Source: Chitinophaga niabensis (GTDB lineage: Bacteria; Bacteroidota; Bacteroidia; Chitinophagales; Chitinophagaceae). Taken from it: 64,000 nt of DNA. This document shows, in pieces, positions 1 through 8,933 of the stretch. The stretch lies in contig NZ_CP154260.1 in the NCBI RefSeq assembly GCF_039545795.1, positions 2,671,001 through 2,735,000 on the forward strand, in the 5' to 3' direction. The first letter of the stretch is position 1, and each line of letters starts with the position of its first letter. A program made the position numbers and the translations under genes. The notes under the pieces are model-generated. The model did not search any database and was not told where the DNA came from. It saw only the letters and a list, made by a program, of their open reading frames with translations.

Positions 1-882
1 CGCAGAAGAACCCACTTCGTTCTTTTTGATCTTCTGTTTGAAGTAATCCATGGAGATATAGGTCCACACATCACGTGCAAAATCCACGAGGATATTGTTC
101 ACACGTTTCAAGGTATCAAACTGTGCGGAAAGATTATCGTAATGTTCAATCTGTGTGGTGTATTGCATCCTTTGCAGTCCTAATACCCCGTTCACAAACT
201 TATTCCCGAACTTCTCCCAGTTAATGGAAGGGAAGGCAACATGATGTGCATTGAAATTCCCTGTTGCTCCACCAAACTTAGCCGCAAAAGGTATCTGGCC
301 TAATAATTTGATCTGTCCTTCGAGTCTTTCTACAAACACCAGGATCTCTTTACCTAAACGGGTAGGAGATGCAGGCTGACCATGTGTTCTGGCCAGCATC
401 GGTACAGCTTTCCATTCTTTTGCCAGTTTCTTCAGGTGAATGATCAGGTTGGAGATGGCAGGCAGGTAAACATGCTCTACCGCTTCCTTCCAGAGCAGGG
501 GAGTAGCTGTGTTGTTCACATCCTGGGAAGTAAGGCCGAAGTGGATCCACTCCAGTTTATCTTCCAGCCCCAGGGCCTTCAGTTCATTTTTCAGGAAATA
601 TTCCACTGCTTTAACATCGTGGTTGGTGATCTTTTCTGTATCCTTTACCAGCTGAGCATTTTCAATGGTGAAAGATTGATAGATGTTCCTTAAAGCAGGG
701 ATCCTGGCTTTGGGCAGTGTAAAAAGCTTCTGGTCCGCCAGGGCTATGAAATATTCTACCTCTACCTGTACACGGTAGCGTATCAACGCAAACTCGGAAA
801 AATAGGGGGCCAGTTCTTCCAATTGTCCTCTGTAACGCCCGTCTACCGGGGAAATAGCAGTTAAAGCTTGTAATTGCATCAT
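1..882 (-). CDS. purB: Adenylosuccinate lyase, 3' part missing at window edge
   Basis: Catalyses two fumarate-releasing steps of purine synthesis (SAICAR to AICAR, adenylosuccinate to AMP) in the cytoplasm. Reading the minus strand gives an open frame of 294 codons running off the window. It shows the family motifs TSQDVNNTA and ARTHGQPASPT (catalytic His), a KFGGATGNFNAH stretch, and ends in EVGSSA, the beginning of the signature loop that normally continues MPHKVNP. About the last 150 residues lie outside. The start is ATG at 882 with a second ATG at 879. It diverges from mqnA across an 81-nt gap. Assignment is secure. Confidence 0.95.
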   Translation of the reverse strand, partial: MMQLQALTAISPVDGRYRGQLEELAPYFSEFALIRYRVQVEVEYFIALADQKLFTLPKARIPALRNIYQSFTIENAQLVKDTEKITNHDVKAVEYFLKNELKALGLEDKLEWIHFGLTSQDVNNTATPLLWKEAVEHVYLPAISNLIIHLKKLAKEWKAVPMLARTHGQPASPTRLGKEILVFVERLEGQIKLLGQIPFAAKFGGATGNFNAHHVAFPSINWEKFGNKFVNGVLGLQRMQYTTQIEHYDNLSAQFDTLKRVNNILVDFARDVWTYISMDYFKQKIKKNEVGSSA

Positions 883-935
883 ATTTTAATTAACCGGTCA
901 ATATAGCCCCTGGCATTAGTTTGCAGGAATTACTT

Positions 936-943
936 TATTTTTG
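936..943 (+). promoter_or_regulatory. -7 box of the mqnA promoter
   Basis: TATTTTTG matches the Bacteroidota consensus TAnnTTTG and sits 20 nt before the TTG start of mqnA. A TTTG at 920-923 is too close (12 nt) to be a standard -33 element, so only the -7 box is supported. Confidence 0.45.
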
Positions 944-963
944 CAGGCTCAAAATTACGGAAA

Positions 964-1701
964 TTGGAACGGAAAGTAAAAGTAGCGGCAGTTAGTTATT
1001 TGAATACGAAACCTTTATTATATGGTTTCAGGGATCATAAAGTGTTACGCTCCATGGAGCTGACAATGGATTATCCGGCTAAGATAGCCCGCCAGTTGAT
1101 TGATGGAGAAGTAGATCTGGCCCTGGTGCCGGTGGCAATTATTCCAAAATTGAAAGAATACCATATCATCGCAGATTTCTGCATTGGTGCGGAAGGCCCT
1201 GTTGCCTCTGTTTGCCTTTTCAGCGAGGTACCCCTGCAGGAGATAAAACGTATTTACCTGGACTACCAAAGCCGTACTTCCGTAGCCCTCCTGAAGGTTC
1301 TGGTGCGGGAGCACTGGAAACTGAACGTGGAATTTGTGGAAACTTCCGGAGATTACCAGGACCTGATCAAAGGAACAGACGCAGGACTCGTAATTGGAGA
1401 CCGTGCTCTCAAACAACGCCTCATTTCCCCTTATATATATGATCTCGGTGAAGCCTGGGTCCGCTTCACCAGCCTGCCTTTTGTATTTGCAGCCTGGATC
1501 AGCAACCGCCCGTTGCCTGTGGAATTCATCCAACAGTTCAACGATGCCAACCAGATCGGGCTCAATAACCTTCCGATAGTGGTATCTGAAAACGGCAGTC
1601 CGGATTACGATCTCACCACTTATTATACCCAGAACATCAGTTACCGTTTAACCCCTGCAAAGCGGCAGGGCATGCAAAAGTTCCTCAGTTACCTGCAATA
1701 A
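964..1701 (+). CDS. mqnA: Chorismate dehydratase MqnA (futalosine menaquinone pathway)
   Basis: Converts chorismate to 3-[(1-carboxyvinyl)oxy]benzoate, the first committed step of the futalosine route to menaquinone. The 245-residue protein opens with the hallmark YLNTKPL at residues 12-18 and has a periplasmic-binding-protein-like fold sequence typical of MqnA/MqnD. The start codon is TTG at 964; no nearby in-frame ATG exists, and the start lies 20 nt after a good -7 box. It is followed 32 nt later by an F420-reductase-like gene on the same strand. It implies that this organism makes menaquinone through futalosine rather than the MenF-MenD route. Confidence 0.92.
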   Translation: MERKVKVAAVSYLNTKPLLYGFRDHKVLRSMELTMDYPAKIARQLIDGEVDLALVPVAIIPKLKEYHIIADFCIGAEGPVASVCLFSEVPLQEIKRIYLDYQSRTSVALLKVLVREHWKLNVEFVETSGDYQDLIKGTDAGLVIGDRALKQRLISPYIYDLGEAWVRFTSLPFVFAAWISNRPLPVEFIQQFNDANQIGLNNLPIVVSENGSPDYDLTTYYTQNISYRLTPAKRQGMQKFLSYLQ

Positions 1702-1733
1702 ATGCTTAACTTTCAATACTAAATTCATACAGT

Positions 1734-2390
1734 ATGAAGGCAGGCATCATTGGCTCTGGCGTGGTAGGTACTACCATAGGCCAGGGGCTGGTACGTTTAG
1801 GCCACTCCGTTATGATCGGAACACGGCATCCCAGGCAGGAGAAACTACAGCAATGGATGATGGAAAACAGCCCTGGCAGCAGCATTGGCACCTTCGCTGA
1901 AACAGCCGCTTATGGAGAAGTGATCTTTCTTTGTACCAACTGGAGTGGTACACAGAACGTGATCGAGCAGGCCGGTGTATGGAATTTCAAAAAGAAGATA
2001 ATCGTAGATGTCACCAATCCCCTGGATGGCAAAGGTCCTGATAAAACCGGCAGGCTAGGACTTGCCCCCGGCAATAGTAATTCCGGGGGAGAACAGGTAC
2101 AGGCCTGGTTACCGGATGCCCATGTAGTAAAAGCCCTTAACATAGTAGGCAACCTCCTGATGGTCAATCCCCAATTCCAGGAAGGAGATCCCACCATGCT
2201 CATTGCAGGAAACGATAACCTGGCCAAAAAAGCAGTCAGTGAAATACTCCGTCAACTAGGCTGGAAAGACATTACAGACACCGGGAACATCGAAATGAGC
2301 CGTTACCTGGAAGGATTAGCTGTGATCTGGTCCGCTATCGCATTCCGGGAAGGCAGCTGGAACCATGCTTTCAGGCTGCTAAGGAAGTAA
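1734..2390 (+). CDS. NADPH-dependent F420 reductase-like oxidoreductase
   Basis: 218-residue protein with an N-terminal Rossmann loop GSGVVG (residues 7-12) after GII, then the NADP-type GTRHP segment, and VDVTNPLDG and VKALNIVG motifs typical of the F420 reductase / NAD-binding NpdG family. Bacteroidota are not known to use F420, so the real cofactor is probably NADP(H) with an unknown substrate. Its last codons (catgctttca...ggaagtaa) resemble the unit of the downstream repeat array at 2385-2700, so the stop codon lies in what looks like a decayed repeat copy. Family call is firm; substrate unknown. Confidence 0.75.
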   Translation: MKAGIIGSGVVGTTIGQGLVRLGHSVMIGTRHPRQEKLQQWMMENSPGSSIGTFAETAAYGEVIFLCTNWSGTQNVIEQAGVWNFKKKIIVDVTNPLDGKGPDKTGRLGLAPGNSNSGGEQVQAWLPDAHVVKALNIVGNLLMVNPQFQEGDPTMLIAGNDNLAKKAVSEILRQLGWKDITDTGNIEMSRYLEGLAVIWSAIAFREGSWNHAFRLLRK

Positions 2391-2700
2391 GATCTGTTTT
2401 TAAGGTTACAGGGGAAGTAGAATTCATGCTTTCACATTACTGCGGAAGTAAAGCTGCTGGAGCCCCGATTTTCACATCACCGCGGAAACAGTATCTGTTC
2501 TTCAGGTTACTGAGGAGATAGAATTCATGCTTTCACATTACTGCGGAAGTAAAGCTGCTGGAGCCCCGATTTTCACATCACCGCGGAAACAGTATCTGTT
2601 CTTCAGGTTACTGAGGAGGTAGAATTCATGCTTTCACATTACTGCGGAAGTTAATCCGCTGAAGCCACGCATTCACATTACCGCGGAACCAGTTCCCCTT
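2385..2700. repeat. 101-bp tandem repeat array between convergent genes
   Basis: Copies begin at GAATTC at 2420, 2521 and 2622, so the period is exactly 101 bp. Copies 1 and 2 differ at only one position that I can see; copy 3 is diverged and runs into the 3' end of the MFS gene. A partial copy precedes 2420. Each unit contains smaller related blocks (TTCACATTACTGCGGAAG, TTCACATCACCGCGGAAA, TTCAGGTTACTGAGGAG). On the minus strand these blocks reproduce the end of the MFS gene (TTCCGCGGTAATGTGAA with its TAA); on the plus strand they resemble the end of the upstream gene. It occupies the whole 287-nt gap. Confidence 0.9.
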
Positions 2701-3958
2701 CAACAATCTCCTCCGTAGCTGTGGCAGGCTCAGGCTCAGCAACAGCAGTAGTCCTCCTGAACGCCCTGATAGCCAGCACAGCAGCAATGGAAGTCAAAAC
2801 AGAAGCCAGGAAGAACGGCGCTCCCGGGAAACGGAAAACCGTATCCTTCTTCGTAAAAAAATGAAACACGCCCGTCATCAGCAAAGGCCCGATGATATTA
2901 CTCAAACTGATCAGACTGGTCATAGCTCCCTGTAATTCCCCCTGTTCAGAAGATGATACCTGGTTACTCATGATCCCTTGCAGCGATGGCCCAAAAATTC
3001 CCCCCATGCTATAGGCCACCAGTATGGCAAACATCATCCAACCCGCTGTAGCTAAGCCAAACAGCAAAAAGCTGGTCATGTAGATCAGTAAACCAATATA
3101 TACCGCCCTATGGTAACCCAGCTTAGGCAGCACGATCCTGATCAGCCCGCCTTGTACAATAGCCAGCAGGATTCCCGAAAGGGAAAGCGAAAGCCCCACC
3201 ATGTCTTCTTCCCAACCGAATCTATACATGTTATAGAACGTCCAGTTGCTTTGAATGGCATGTACCGCTATATAGATCAGGAAAACCGCGCCCAGCAGGG
3301 AATAGATCTTCTGATAGTTCTTCAGTTGCTTTAAAGTACCTATGGGATTGGATCGTTTCCATTCAAAAGTGCGCCTGTTCTCTTTTTTAAGGGATTCCGG
3401 CAGAATGAAATAACCATACAGTGCATTCAATAAAGACATGCCCGCTGTTATCAGGAAAGGTGCATGAACACCCCAGAGCTTACTCGCAAACCCTCCGATA
3501 GAAGGCCCCAGCGTGAATCCTATCCCCAAAGCCATTCCCAGCAGGCCAAAGTTCTGTGCCCGTTTTTCAGGTGTACTGACATCTGCAATATAAGCGGAAG
3601 CCGCTGTGATGCTGGCGCCGGTGAGTCCTAATATGATCCTGCCCACAAACAACCAGAAGATGGAAGGTGCAAAAGCCAGGAAGAGGTAATCTACTCCCAT
3701 ACCAAACATGGAAAGCAATAGCACAGGCCTTCTTCCATAACGGTCACTCAGCCCTCCGAGGATAGGGGCGCACACAAATTGTATAATGGCATAGGAAAAA
3801 GTAAGCCAGCCTCCATACTGGGAAGCATCACTAATATCGCCACCGGTAAGGGTTTCAATCAGTTTGGGAACAACGGGGGATATAATACCAAACCCGGTAA
3901 AGTCGATCAATAATGTAATGAAGATGAACGATAGTGCCCACTTCTGCCTGTCAGCCAT
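2678..3958 (-). CDS. MFS transporter, TetA/TCR-like
   Basis: 426-residue inner-membrane protein with about twelve hydrophobic segments. The cytoplasmic loop 2-3 motif GGLSDRYGRRPVLL and the motif-C-like GLTGASITAASAYIAD followed by LGIGFTLGPSIGG are those of the drug:H+ antiporter-1 group that includes tetracycline efflux pumps. A real drug substrate cannot be named. The C-terminus (ELVPR) is encoded inside the last unit of the 101-bp repeat array. A -7 box lies at 3975-3982. The gene diverges from the DUF1328 gene. Confidence 0.85.
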   Translation of the reverse strand: MADRQKWALSFIFITLLIDFTGFGIISPVVPKLIETLTGGDISDASQYGGWLTFSYAIIQFVCAPILGGLSDRYGRRPVLLLSMFGMGVDYLFLAFAPSIFWLFVGRIILGLTGASITAASAYIADVSTPEKRAQNFGLLGMALGIGFTLGPSIGGFASKLWGVHAPFLITAGMSLLNALYGYFILPESLKKENRRTFEWKRSNPIGTLKQLKNYQKIYSLLGAVFLIYIAVHAIQSNWTFYNMYRFGWEEDMVGLSLSLSGILLAIVQGGLIRIVLPKLGYHRAVYIGLLIYMTSFLLFGLATAGWMMFAILVAYSMGGIFGPSLQGIMSNQVSSSEQGELQGAMTSLISLSNIIGPLLMTGVFHFFTKKDTVFRFPGAPFFLASVLTSIAAVLAIRAFRRTTAVAEPEPATATEEIVEGELVPR

Positions 3959-3974
3959 TGTTTAAGAATTTGCG

Positions 3975-3982
3975 CAAAACTA
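3975..3982 (-). promoter_or_regulatory. -7 box upstream of the MFS transporter
   Basis: Read on the minus strand, TAGTTTTG fits TAnnTTTG and lies 16 nt before the ATG at 3958. No -33 TTTG at the standard distance was found. Confidence 0.4.
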
Positions 3983-4076
3983 GCGGGAATAAAGATCAGA
4001 AAGGCTAAACAAATGACGTACACCATTTGTAATCTGTGGAATGATAATTGTAAACACTACCGTAAAACCATATATT

Positions 4077-4238
4077 ATGTTACGCTGGGCAGTTATTTTC
4101 CTGATCATCGCCATTGTGGCGGCAGTTTTTGGATTCGGCGGAATCGCCGCTGGCGCTGTTTCTATTGCGCGTATCCTCTTCTTTATCTTCGTGGTATTGT
4201 TCCTGATCTCCCTGATCGCAGGTTTGTTAAGGAAGTGA
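4077..4238 (+). CDS. DUF1328 small membrane protein (YtjA-like)
   Basis: A 53-residue protein starting MLRWAVIFL, with two hydrophobic helices separated by [10 protein letters not shown] and ending in LLRK. This is the whole of the DUF1328 family, found widely and often linked to envelope stress; its molecular role is unknown. The start ATG at 4077 is preferred over an upstream ATG at 4041 because family members begin at MLRWA. The 3' end overlaps the end of recF on the opposite strand by 12 nt. Confidence 0.85.
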   Translation: MLRWAVIFLIIAIVAAVFGFGGIAAGAVSIARILFFIFVVLFLISLIAGLLRK

Positions 4239-5312
4239 TTCCTGCATATTGATCAGCTGGATCATATCCGGATTACCGGAGAATGCCTGTAACAGCCGTT
4301 CTCCGTGTGTATCTGTGATGAAAACCTGTCCGTAATCAGCCCCCTGCACTAGTTGAATAAGCCTGGAAACCCTTTCCTGGTCCAGCTTTTCGAACACATC
4401 ATCCAGTAAAAGGATAGGAGGGAACTGTTTATGCTCCCGGATGGCCTCATACTGCGCCAGTTTCAGGGCAAAGAGGAAACTTTTGCGCTGCCCCTGGGAA
4501 GCACTGGTTTTCATGGGATGTTCATCCAGCAGGAACAACAGATCATCCCGGTGGATGCCCTGTGTGGTCCTTTGCATTTGTTTGTCCCGCAACCTGCTGG
4601 TGGCCAGCAATTCTGCCAGATCACGCTCCAGGAGCTGGCTTTGATAACGGAAAGCCACTACCTCATGGCGGCCCGCCAGGTAATCATATTTCTGCTGTAC
4701 CTGTCCAATGAAGGTCTGGAGGAAGAATTTCCGGGCTTCAAAGATCGGCACCCCATGTTGTACCAGTTGTTCATCAAACACATCCAGCAAAGCATCAGGG
4801 GAGGGGGCCAGTGATTTAAGCAGACTATTCCGCTGTTGTAAGATCTTATGATAAGCGATCAGGTGATCCAGGTACCCGGGGTGCAACTGGGAAAGCAAAC
4901 TATCCAGCCAGCGGCGGCGGTCCTCACTTCCCCCGAGAATGATCTCTGCATCATCCGGCGCAATCATCACAGCCGGGAACTGACCAATATGGCGGGAGAA
5001 CTTCTCATAACTTTCCTCATTCAGCGCAATCTCCTTTTTCCCTTCCTTTACTGTGCACACAATCTTCTCGTCCCGCGCATGCCTTACAAACTGAGCTTCC
5101 AGCCGGAAACCGTTGGTGGTATACTGTACATTCTGGTTTTCGGCCGTACTGAAATAGCTTTTGGTGAAACAGAGGTAATAAATGGCATCCAGCAGGTTGG
5201 TCTTGCCGGAACCATTATGCCCGGTGATGCCCACGATCCTCCTGGAAAAGTGGAATACCCGGTGAGAGTAATTCTTAAATTGGGTAAGCGCTATTTTAGA
5301 AACAGATAACAA
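4227..5312 (-). CDS. recF: DNA replication and repair protein RecF
   Basis: Helps load RecA at single-strand gaps together with RecO and RecR. The 361-residue protein has the SMC-like ATPase layout: Walker A GHNGSGKT at residues 31-38, the ABC signature segment [10 protein letters not shown] near residue 275 and Walker [13 protein letters not shown] near residue 300, followed by a D-loop. The start appears to be TTG at 5312, giving [15 protein letters not shown]; no in-frame ATG is close. No dnaA, dnaN or gyrB neighbours it here, unlike the classical recF locus. Convergent with and overlapping the DUF1328 gene. Confidence 0.95.
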   Translation of the reverse strand: MLSVSKIALTQFKNYSHRVFHFSRRIVGITGHNGSGKTNLLDAIYYLCFTKSYFSTAENQNVQYTTNGFRLEAQFVRHARDEKIVCTVKEGKKEIALNEESYEKFSRHIGQFPAVMIAPDDAEIILGGSEDRRRWLDSLLSQLHPGYLDHLIAYHKILQQRNSLLKSLAPSPDALLDVFDEQLVQHGVPIFEARKFFLQTFIGQVQQKYDYLAGRHEVVAFRYQSQLLERDLAELLATSRLRDKQMQRTTQGIHRDDLLFLLDEHPMKTSASQGQRKSFLFALKLAQYEAIREHKQFPPILLLDDVFEKLDQERVSRLIQLVQGADYGQVFITDTHGERLLQAFSGNPDMIQLINMQESLP

Positions 5313-5412
5313 GCTTGTCGTATATAATTAATATAATCAAGTAATATTTTTAACAGGTAGAAGTACAATATATTGCGCGTCTCCGCCCGCCTTCGTACTT
5401 CGTTCCGCAAAA

Positions 5413-5446
5413 TTGCTTGAATTTGCAGATTTTCCTGTTATATTTG
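5413..5446 (+). promoter_or_regulatory. Promoter of the pdhA cluster
   Basis: TTG at 5413-5415 followed after 23 nt by TATATTTG at 5439-5446, matching the Bacteroidota pattern TTG-N17-23-TAnnTTTG. Transcription would begin near 5452, which rules out the TTG at 5417 as the pdhA start. Confidence 0.6.
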
Positions 5447-5482
5447 CGAACAAATTTAGAAATAGTGCAAACTTTAACAGAC

Positions 5483-6475
5483 GTGAAAACGAAATTCTCC
5501 AAAGAGACCTATCTATACTGGTACGAATTGATGCTGTTACTGCGCCGCTTTGAAGAAAAAGCCGGGCAACTTTACGGTATGCAAAAGATCCGTGGATTCT
5601 GTCACCTTTACATTGGCCAGGAAGCTATTGCTGCCGGAGCCATGACAGCTACCAAACCCGGCGACAAATTCATTACGGCTTACCGTGATCACGCCCTTGC
5701 AATCGCTAAAGGTATTTCTCCTGAGGCTTGCATGGCGGAACTGTATGGTAAAGCAACAGGTTGTTCCAAAGGTAAAGGAGGCTCTATGCACTTTTTCTCT
5801 AAAGAACTCGGTTTCTTTGGCGGTCACGGGATCGTAGGTGCGCAGATAGGTACAGGTGCTGGTTTGGCTTTTGCAGAGCAATACCTGGGTACAGACAATG
5901 CTGTACTTTGCTTCTTTGGTGATGGTGCTGCCCGCCAGGGTATGCTGCATGAAACCTTTAACATGGCCATGCTGTGGAAACTTCCCGTAGTATTCATCTG
6001 CGAGAACAACCATTACGCTATGGGTACTTCTGTAGAACGTACTTCCAATGTACTGGATATCTATAAACTGGCAGACGCTTATGAAATGCCTGCCGATTCC
6101 ATCGATGGTATGAGCTGCGAAGCTGTACATGAAGGAGTGGACAGAGCTATCAAACGTGCACGCGAAGGCGGCGGACCAACCCTGCTGGAGATCAAAACTT
6201 ACCGTTACCGCGGCCACTCTATGAGTGACCCCGCTAAATACCGCACCAAAGAAGAGGTGGAAGAGTATAAGGAAAGGGATCCGCTGACTGTTGTGCTCAA
6301 AACACTGCAGGATAACAAATGGATCACTGATGCTGAACTCGAAGCTATCACTGAGCGCGTAAAGAATAAAGTGGAAGATTCCGTTAACTTCGCCGAAGAA
6401 AGCCCATGGCCTTCTGACGATGAATTGCTGAAGGATGTATATATCCAGCAGGATTATCCATTCATCGTAGACTAA
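5483..6475 (+). CDS. pdhA: Pyruvate dehydrogenase E1 component, alpha subunit
   Basis: The TPP-dependent alpha subunit decarboxylates pyruvate for acetyl-CoA formation. The protein contains the entry HLYIGQEAIAAG, the KGGSMHFF segment, the thiamine diphosphate motif GDGAARQG ... ENN, and the YRYRGHSMSDP loop with the conserved phosphorylation-loop shape. Start choice: GTG at 5483 gives KTKFSKETYLYWYELM, close to where relatives begin; GTG at 5465 is also possible. The E1 beta and E2/E3 genes are not next to it, which is unusual compared with the pdhABC operons of many bacteria. It heads the plus-strand cluster that runs to 9619. Confidence 0.92.
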   Translation: MKTKFSKETYLYWYELMLLLRRFEEKAGQLYGMQKIRGFCHLYIGQEAIAAGAMTATKPGDKFITAYRDHALAIAKGISPEACMAELYGKATGCSKGKGGSMHFFSKELGFFGGHGIVGAQIGTGAGLAFAEQYLGTDNAVLCFFGDGAARQGMLHETFNMAMLWKLPVVFICENNHYAMGTSVERTSNVLDIYKLADAYEMPADSIDGMSCEAVHEGVDRAIKRAREGGGPTLLEIKTYRYRGHSMSDPAKYRTKEEVEEYKERDPLTVVLKTLQDNKWITDAELEAITERVKNKVEDSVNFAEESPWPSDDELLKDVYIQQDYPFIVD

Positions 6476-6517
6476 TACGGAACCCTATTACCACTATCTA
6501 ATATATTAGAGCAACAC

Positions 6518-7219
6518 ATGTCAGATAATAAAACAAACACCAAACAACCGGCACCAGCCGCTAAGAACCAGGACTTTGATCTGCAGCACACGGCAGACAG
6601 GGCACAGGACTTCTACACAAAGAACAAAAATGTGATCAACATCGGCTTACTCGCTGTAGTTGTGATCATCGGAGGTTTCTTTGGTTACAATCGTTTTGTA
6701 AAAGCTCCCAACGAAAAGAAAGCGCAGGAAGCCATCTTCGGCGCGCAGAACTTCTTTGCCGTGGATTCTTTCAAGCTGGCACTCAACGGAGACGGTAACA
6801 CCTACGGTTTCCTGCAGGTGATCGATAAATATGGCGGAACAAAAGCAGGCAACCTCGCTAAATACAGCGCAGGCGTTTGTTATGTGAAACTGGGCGACTA
6901 CCAGAAAGGTATCGATCAGTTGAAAGCCTTCTCCAGCAGCGATCTCGTGATCCAATCCCTCGCAAACGGGCTGATCGGAGATGCTTACATGGAACTGAAC
7001 AAAACAGACGATGCCGTTTCTTATTATAAGAAAGCAGGCGCTGCCGATAACATGCTCACTTCCCCCATCTACCTGCTGCGTGCAGGCCTGGCGCTGGAAA
7101 AAGCAAACAAACCGCAGGATGCTATTGCGGTATACGAACAGATCAAACAAAAATACCCACAGACGAACGAAGGCCGTGAGATTGAGAAATACCTGGCCAG
7201 ACTGGGAGTGGTGAAATAA
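6518..7219 (+). CDS. Membrane-anchored TPR protein (YfgM-like)
   Basis: 233 residues: a polar N-terminal 45 residues, one transmembrane helix (about residues 46-63, INIGLLAVVVIIGGFFGY), then tetratricopeptide-type helices (for example AKYSAGVCYVKLGDYQKGI and AGLALEKANKPQDAIAVYEQI). The topology, a short cytoplasmic tail plus an outer TPR domain, resembles YfgM, a partner of the SecYEG/PpiD translocon chaperones. Lies 42 nt after pdhA and 9 nt before ribH, so probably co-transcribed. Function inferred only from architecture. Confidence 0.7.
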   Translation: MSDNKTNTKQPAPAAKNQDFDLQHTADRAQDFYTKNKNVINIGLLAVVVIIGGFFGYNRFVKAPNEKKAQEAIFGAQNFFAVDSFKLALNGDGNTYGFLQVIDKYGGTKAGNLAKYSAGVCYVKLGDYQKGIDQLKAFSSSDLVIQSLANGLIGDAYMELNKTDDAVSYYKKAGAADNMLTSPIYLLRAGLALEKANKPQDAIAVYEQIKQKYPQTNEGREIEKYLARLGVVK

Positions 7220-7228
7220 CTTCGGGAA

Positions 7229-7726
7229 ATGTCTATATATAATCAGACCTTACTCAACGACGCTGGCATTCTTCACCTGGAGGGTGCCAGTGTTGTTATT
7301 GCATATACGGAATGGAACGACTTCATTGTAAATGAACTGGTAACGGGCTGCGAACGCTCACTGGATCAATACAAAGCAAAGTTCACCAAAGCCGTGGTAC
7401 CTGGCGCATTTGAATTACCCTTTGCCTGCAGGCAGATCTGGGAACAAACAAAAGGTACCGGTTCACAACCCTCTGCCATCATAGCTTTTGGCTGTGTGAT
7501 AAGAGGAGAGACCCCTCACTTCGATTACGTTTGTAAAGCCGTGACAGACGGTATCCTGCAACTCAACCTTGAACTCCCCGTACCTGTTATATTCGGTATA
7601 CTCACCGTGGATAACATCGAACAGGCAAAAGACCGTCTCGGTGGCGCCCATGGCCATAAGGGAGAGGAAGCTGCGCTTACCGCCCTGAAAATGATCAGCT
7701 TCCAGAGGCAGCTGGCCAAGATTTAA
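7229..7726 (+). CDS. ribH: 6,7-dimethyl-8-ribityllumazine synthase
   Basis: Condenses 5-amino-6-ribitylamino-uracil with 3,4-dihydroxybutanone phosphate in riboflavin synthesis. The 165-residue protein carries the family landmarks: TEWNDFIVNEL, VPGAFELPFA, GCVIRGETPHFDYVC, PVIFGILTVDN and AHGHKGEEAA with the catalytic His in the GETPHFDYV loop. The length is normal. It is not next to other riboflavin genes. It starts 9 nt after the TPR gene stop, indicating tight coupling. Confidence 0.96.
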   Translation: MSIYNQTLLNDAGILHLEGASVVIAYTEWNDFIVNELVTGCERSLDQYKAKFTKAVVPGAFELPFACRQIWEQTKGTGSQPSAIIAFGCVIRGETPHFDYVCKAVTDGILQLNLELPVPVIFGILTVDNIEQAKDRLGGAHGHKGEEAALTALKMISFQRQLAKI

Positions 7727-7773
7727 GCGCAAAAGAGTACTTTTAAGGAATTACACGCAATCTGATACTGATA

Positions 7774-8493
7774 ATGAACGTACAGCTATTCATACCATGC
7801 TTCGTAGACCAGCTATTTCCCGAAACGGCTTTTAATATGGTGAAAGTGCTGGAAAAACTGGGATGTAATGTAAGTTACAATACAGACCAGACCTGCTGTG
7901 GCCAACCGGCTTTCAACGCAGGTTACCAGAACGAATGCCGCTCCGTTGCCACTAAATTCCTGAAAGATTTCCATACATACGATTACATTGTTGCACCCAG
8001 CGGATCCTGCACAGGTTTCGTCCGTAACTATTATGGCCAGCTGTTCGACAATTCTGCTGCACACAACGATGTAAAACTGCTCAGAAAAAACCTCTTCGAA
8101 TTCACCGAGTTCCTCACAAACGTGCTGCATGTAAAAGACATCGGCGCAACGCTTGAAGGCATCGGCACCTATCATGATGCCTGTGGCGCATTGCGCGAAT
8201 GCGGCATCAAAGCCGGTCCCCGCCAGTTACTTGAAAACGTGAAAGGCCTGGAGCTGAAAGAAATGCACGATTGTGAAGTATGCTGTGGTTTCGGTGGTAC
8301 CTTTGCAGTGAAATACAAACCCATCTCCCTGGGAATGGGTGAGCAAAAAGTGCTCAATGCTATTGACAGCGGAGCGGATTACCTGATCTCAACAGACCTC
8401 AGTTGCCTCATGCACCTGGATGGTTATATCCGCAAACATGGGCACAACATCAAAGTTATGCATATCGCTGATGTACTGGCCAGTGGCTGGTGA
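7774..8493 (+). CDS. (Fe-S)-binding protein, LutA/YkgE type
   Basis: 239-residue protein with two cysteine-rich CCG domains: TCCGQPAFN in the first half, and HDACGALRECG plus EVCCGFGGTF in the second. This pattern is that of LutA/YkgE, a subunit of lactate oxidation complexes, and of heterodisulfide-reductase-like proteins; the cysteines are expected to hold iron-sulfur clusters. LutB and LutC partners are not in the window, so the physiological electron donor is open. 47 nt after ribH. Confidence 0.85.
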   Translation: MNVQLFIPCFVDQLFPETAFNMVKVLEKLGCNVSYNTDQTCCGQPAFNAGYQNECRSVATKFLKDFHTYDYIVAPSGSCTGFVRNYYGQLFDNSAAHNDVKLLRKNLFEFTEFLTNVLHVKDIGATLEGIGTYHDACGALRECGIKAGPRQLLENVKGLELKEMHDCEVCCGFGGTFAVKYKPISLGMGEQKVLNAIDSGADYLISTDLSCLMHLDGYIRKHGHNIKVMHIADVLASGW

Positions 8494-8525
8494 TCAGTAA
8501 TTATCAAATATAATACTTCGTCCGA

Positions 8526-8933
8526 ATGCAATACTGGTTAGTGAAATCCGAACCATCTAAGTACTCCTGGGATCAATTTGTAAAAGACGGCAAAACATTG
8601 TGGGATGGCGTACGCAATTATGCTGCACGCAACAACCTGCGCGCCATGAAAAAAGGAGACCAGGTGTTATGGTACCATAGTAATGAAGGCCTGGAAATTG
8701 TAGGCATCGCCAAAGTAGTGAAAGAACATTACCAGGACCCTACAACCCCTGATCCCGCCTGGCTTTCAGTGGACCTTGCCCCTGTAAAGAAATTAAAAAA
8801 GCCCGTCTCCCTCGCGCAGATGAAAGAGGAAGAAAGTTTGCAGAATATGGACCTGATACGCCTCAGCAGATTATCTGTTGGCGCAGTGAAAGAAGAGGAA
8901 TTTAAGAAAGTACTCGAAATGGCAGGCATGTGA
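8526..8933 (+). CDS. EVE domain protein (THYN1-like)
   Basis: 135 residues, essentially a single EVE domain (PUA-like fold): begins MQYWLVKSEPSKYSWDQF, then WDGVRNYAARNNL, MKKGDQVLWYHSN, VGIAKVVKEHYQDPT and the closing LSRLSVGAV. EVE and YTH folds bind modified bases in DNA or RNA; the ligand here is unknown. The last four bases overlap the start of the sirtuin gene, implying translational coupling. Confidence 0.9.
   Translation: MQYWLVKSEPSKYSWDQFVKDGKTLWDGVRNYAARNNLRAMKKGDQVLWYHSNEGLEIVGIAKVVKEHYQDPTTPDPAWLSVDLAPVKKLKKPVSLAQMKEEESLQNMDLIRLSRLSVGAVKEEEFKKVLEMAGM

Noticed and set aside
2385..2700. Mobile element or REP/BIME element
   Set aside because: Units are found only here in the window and derive from flanking gene ends; no transposase or terminal inverted repeats.
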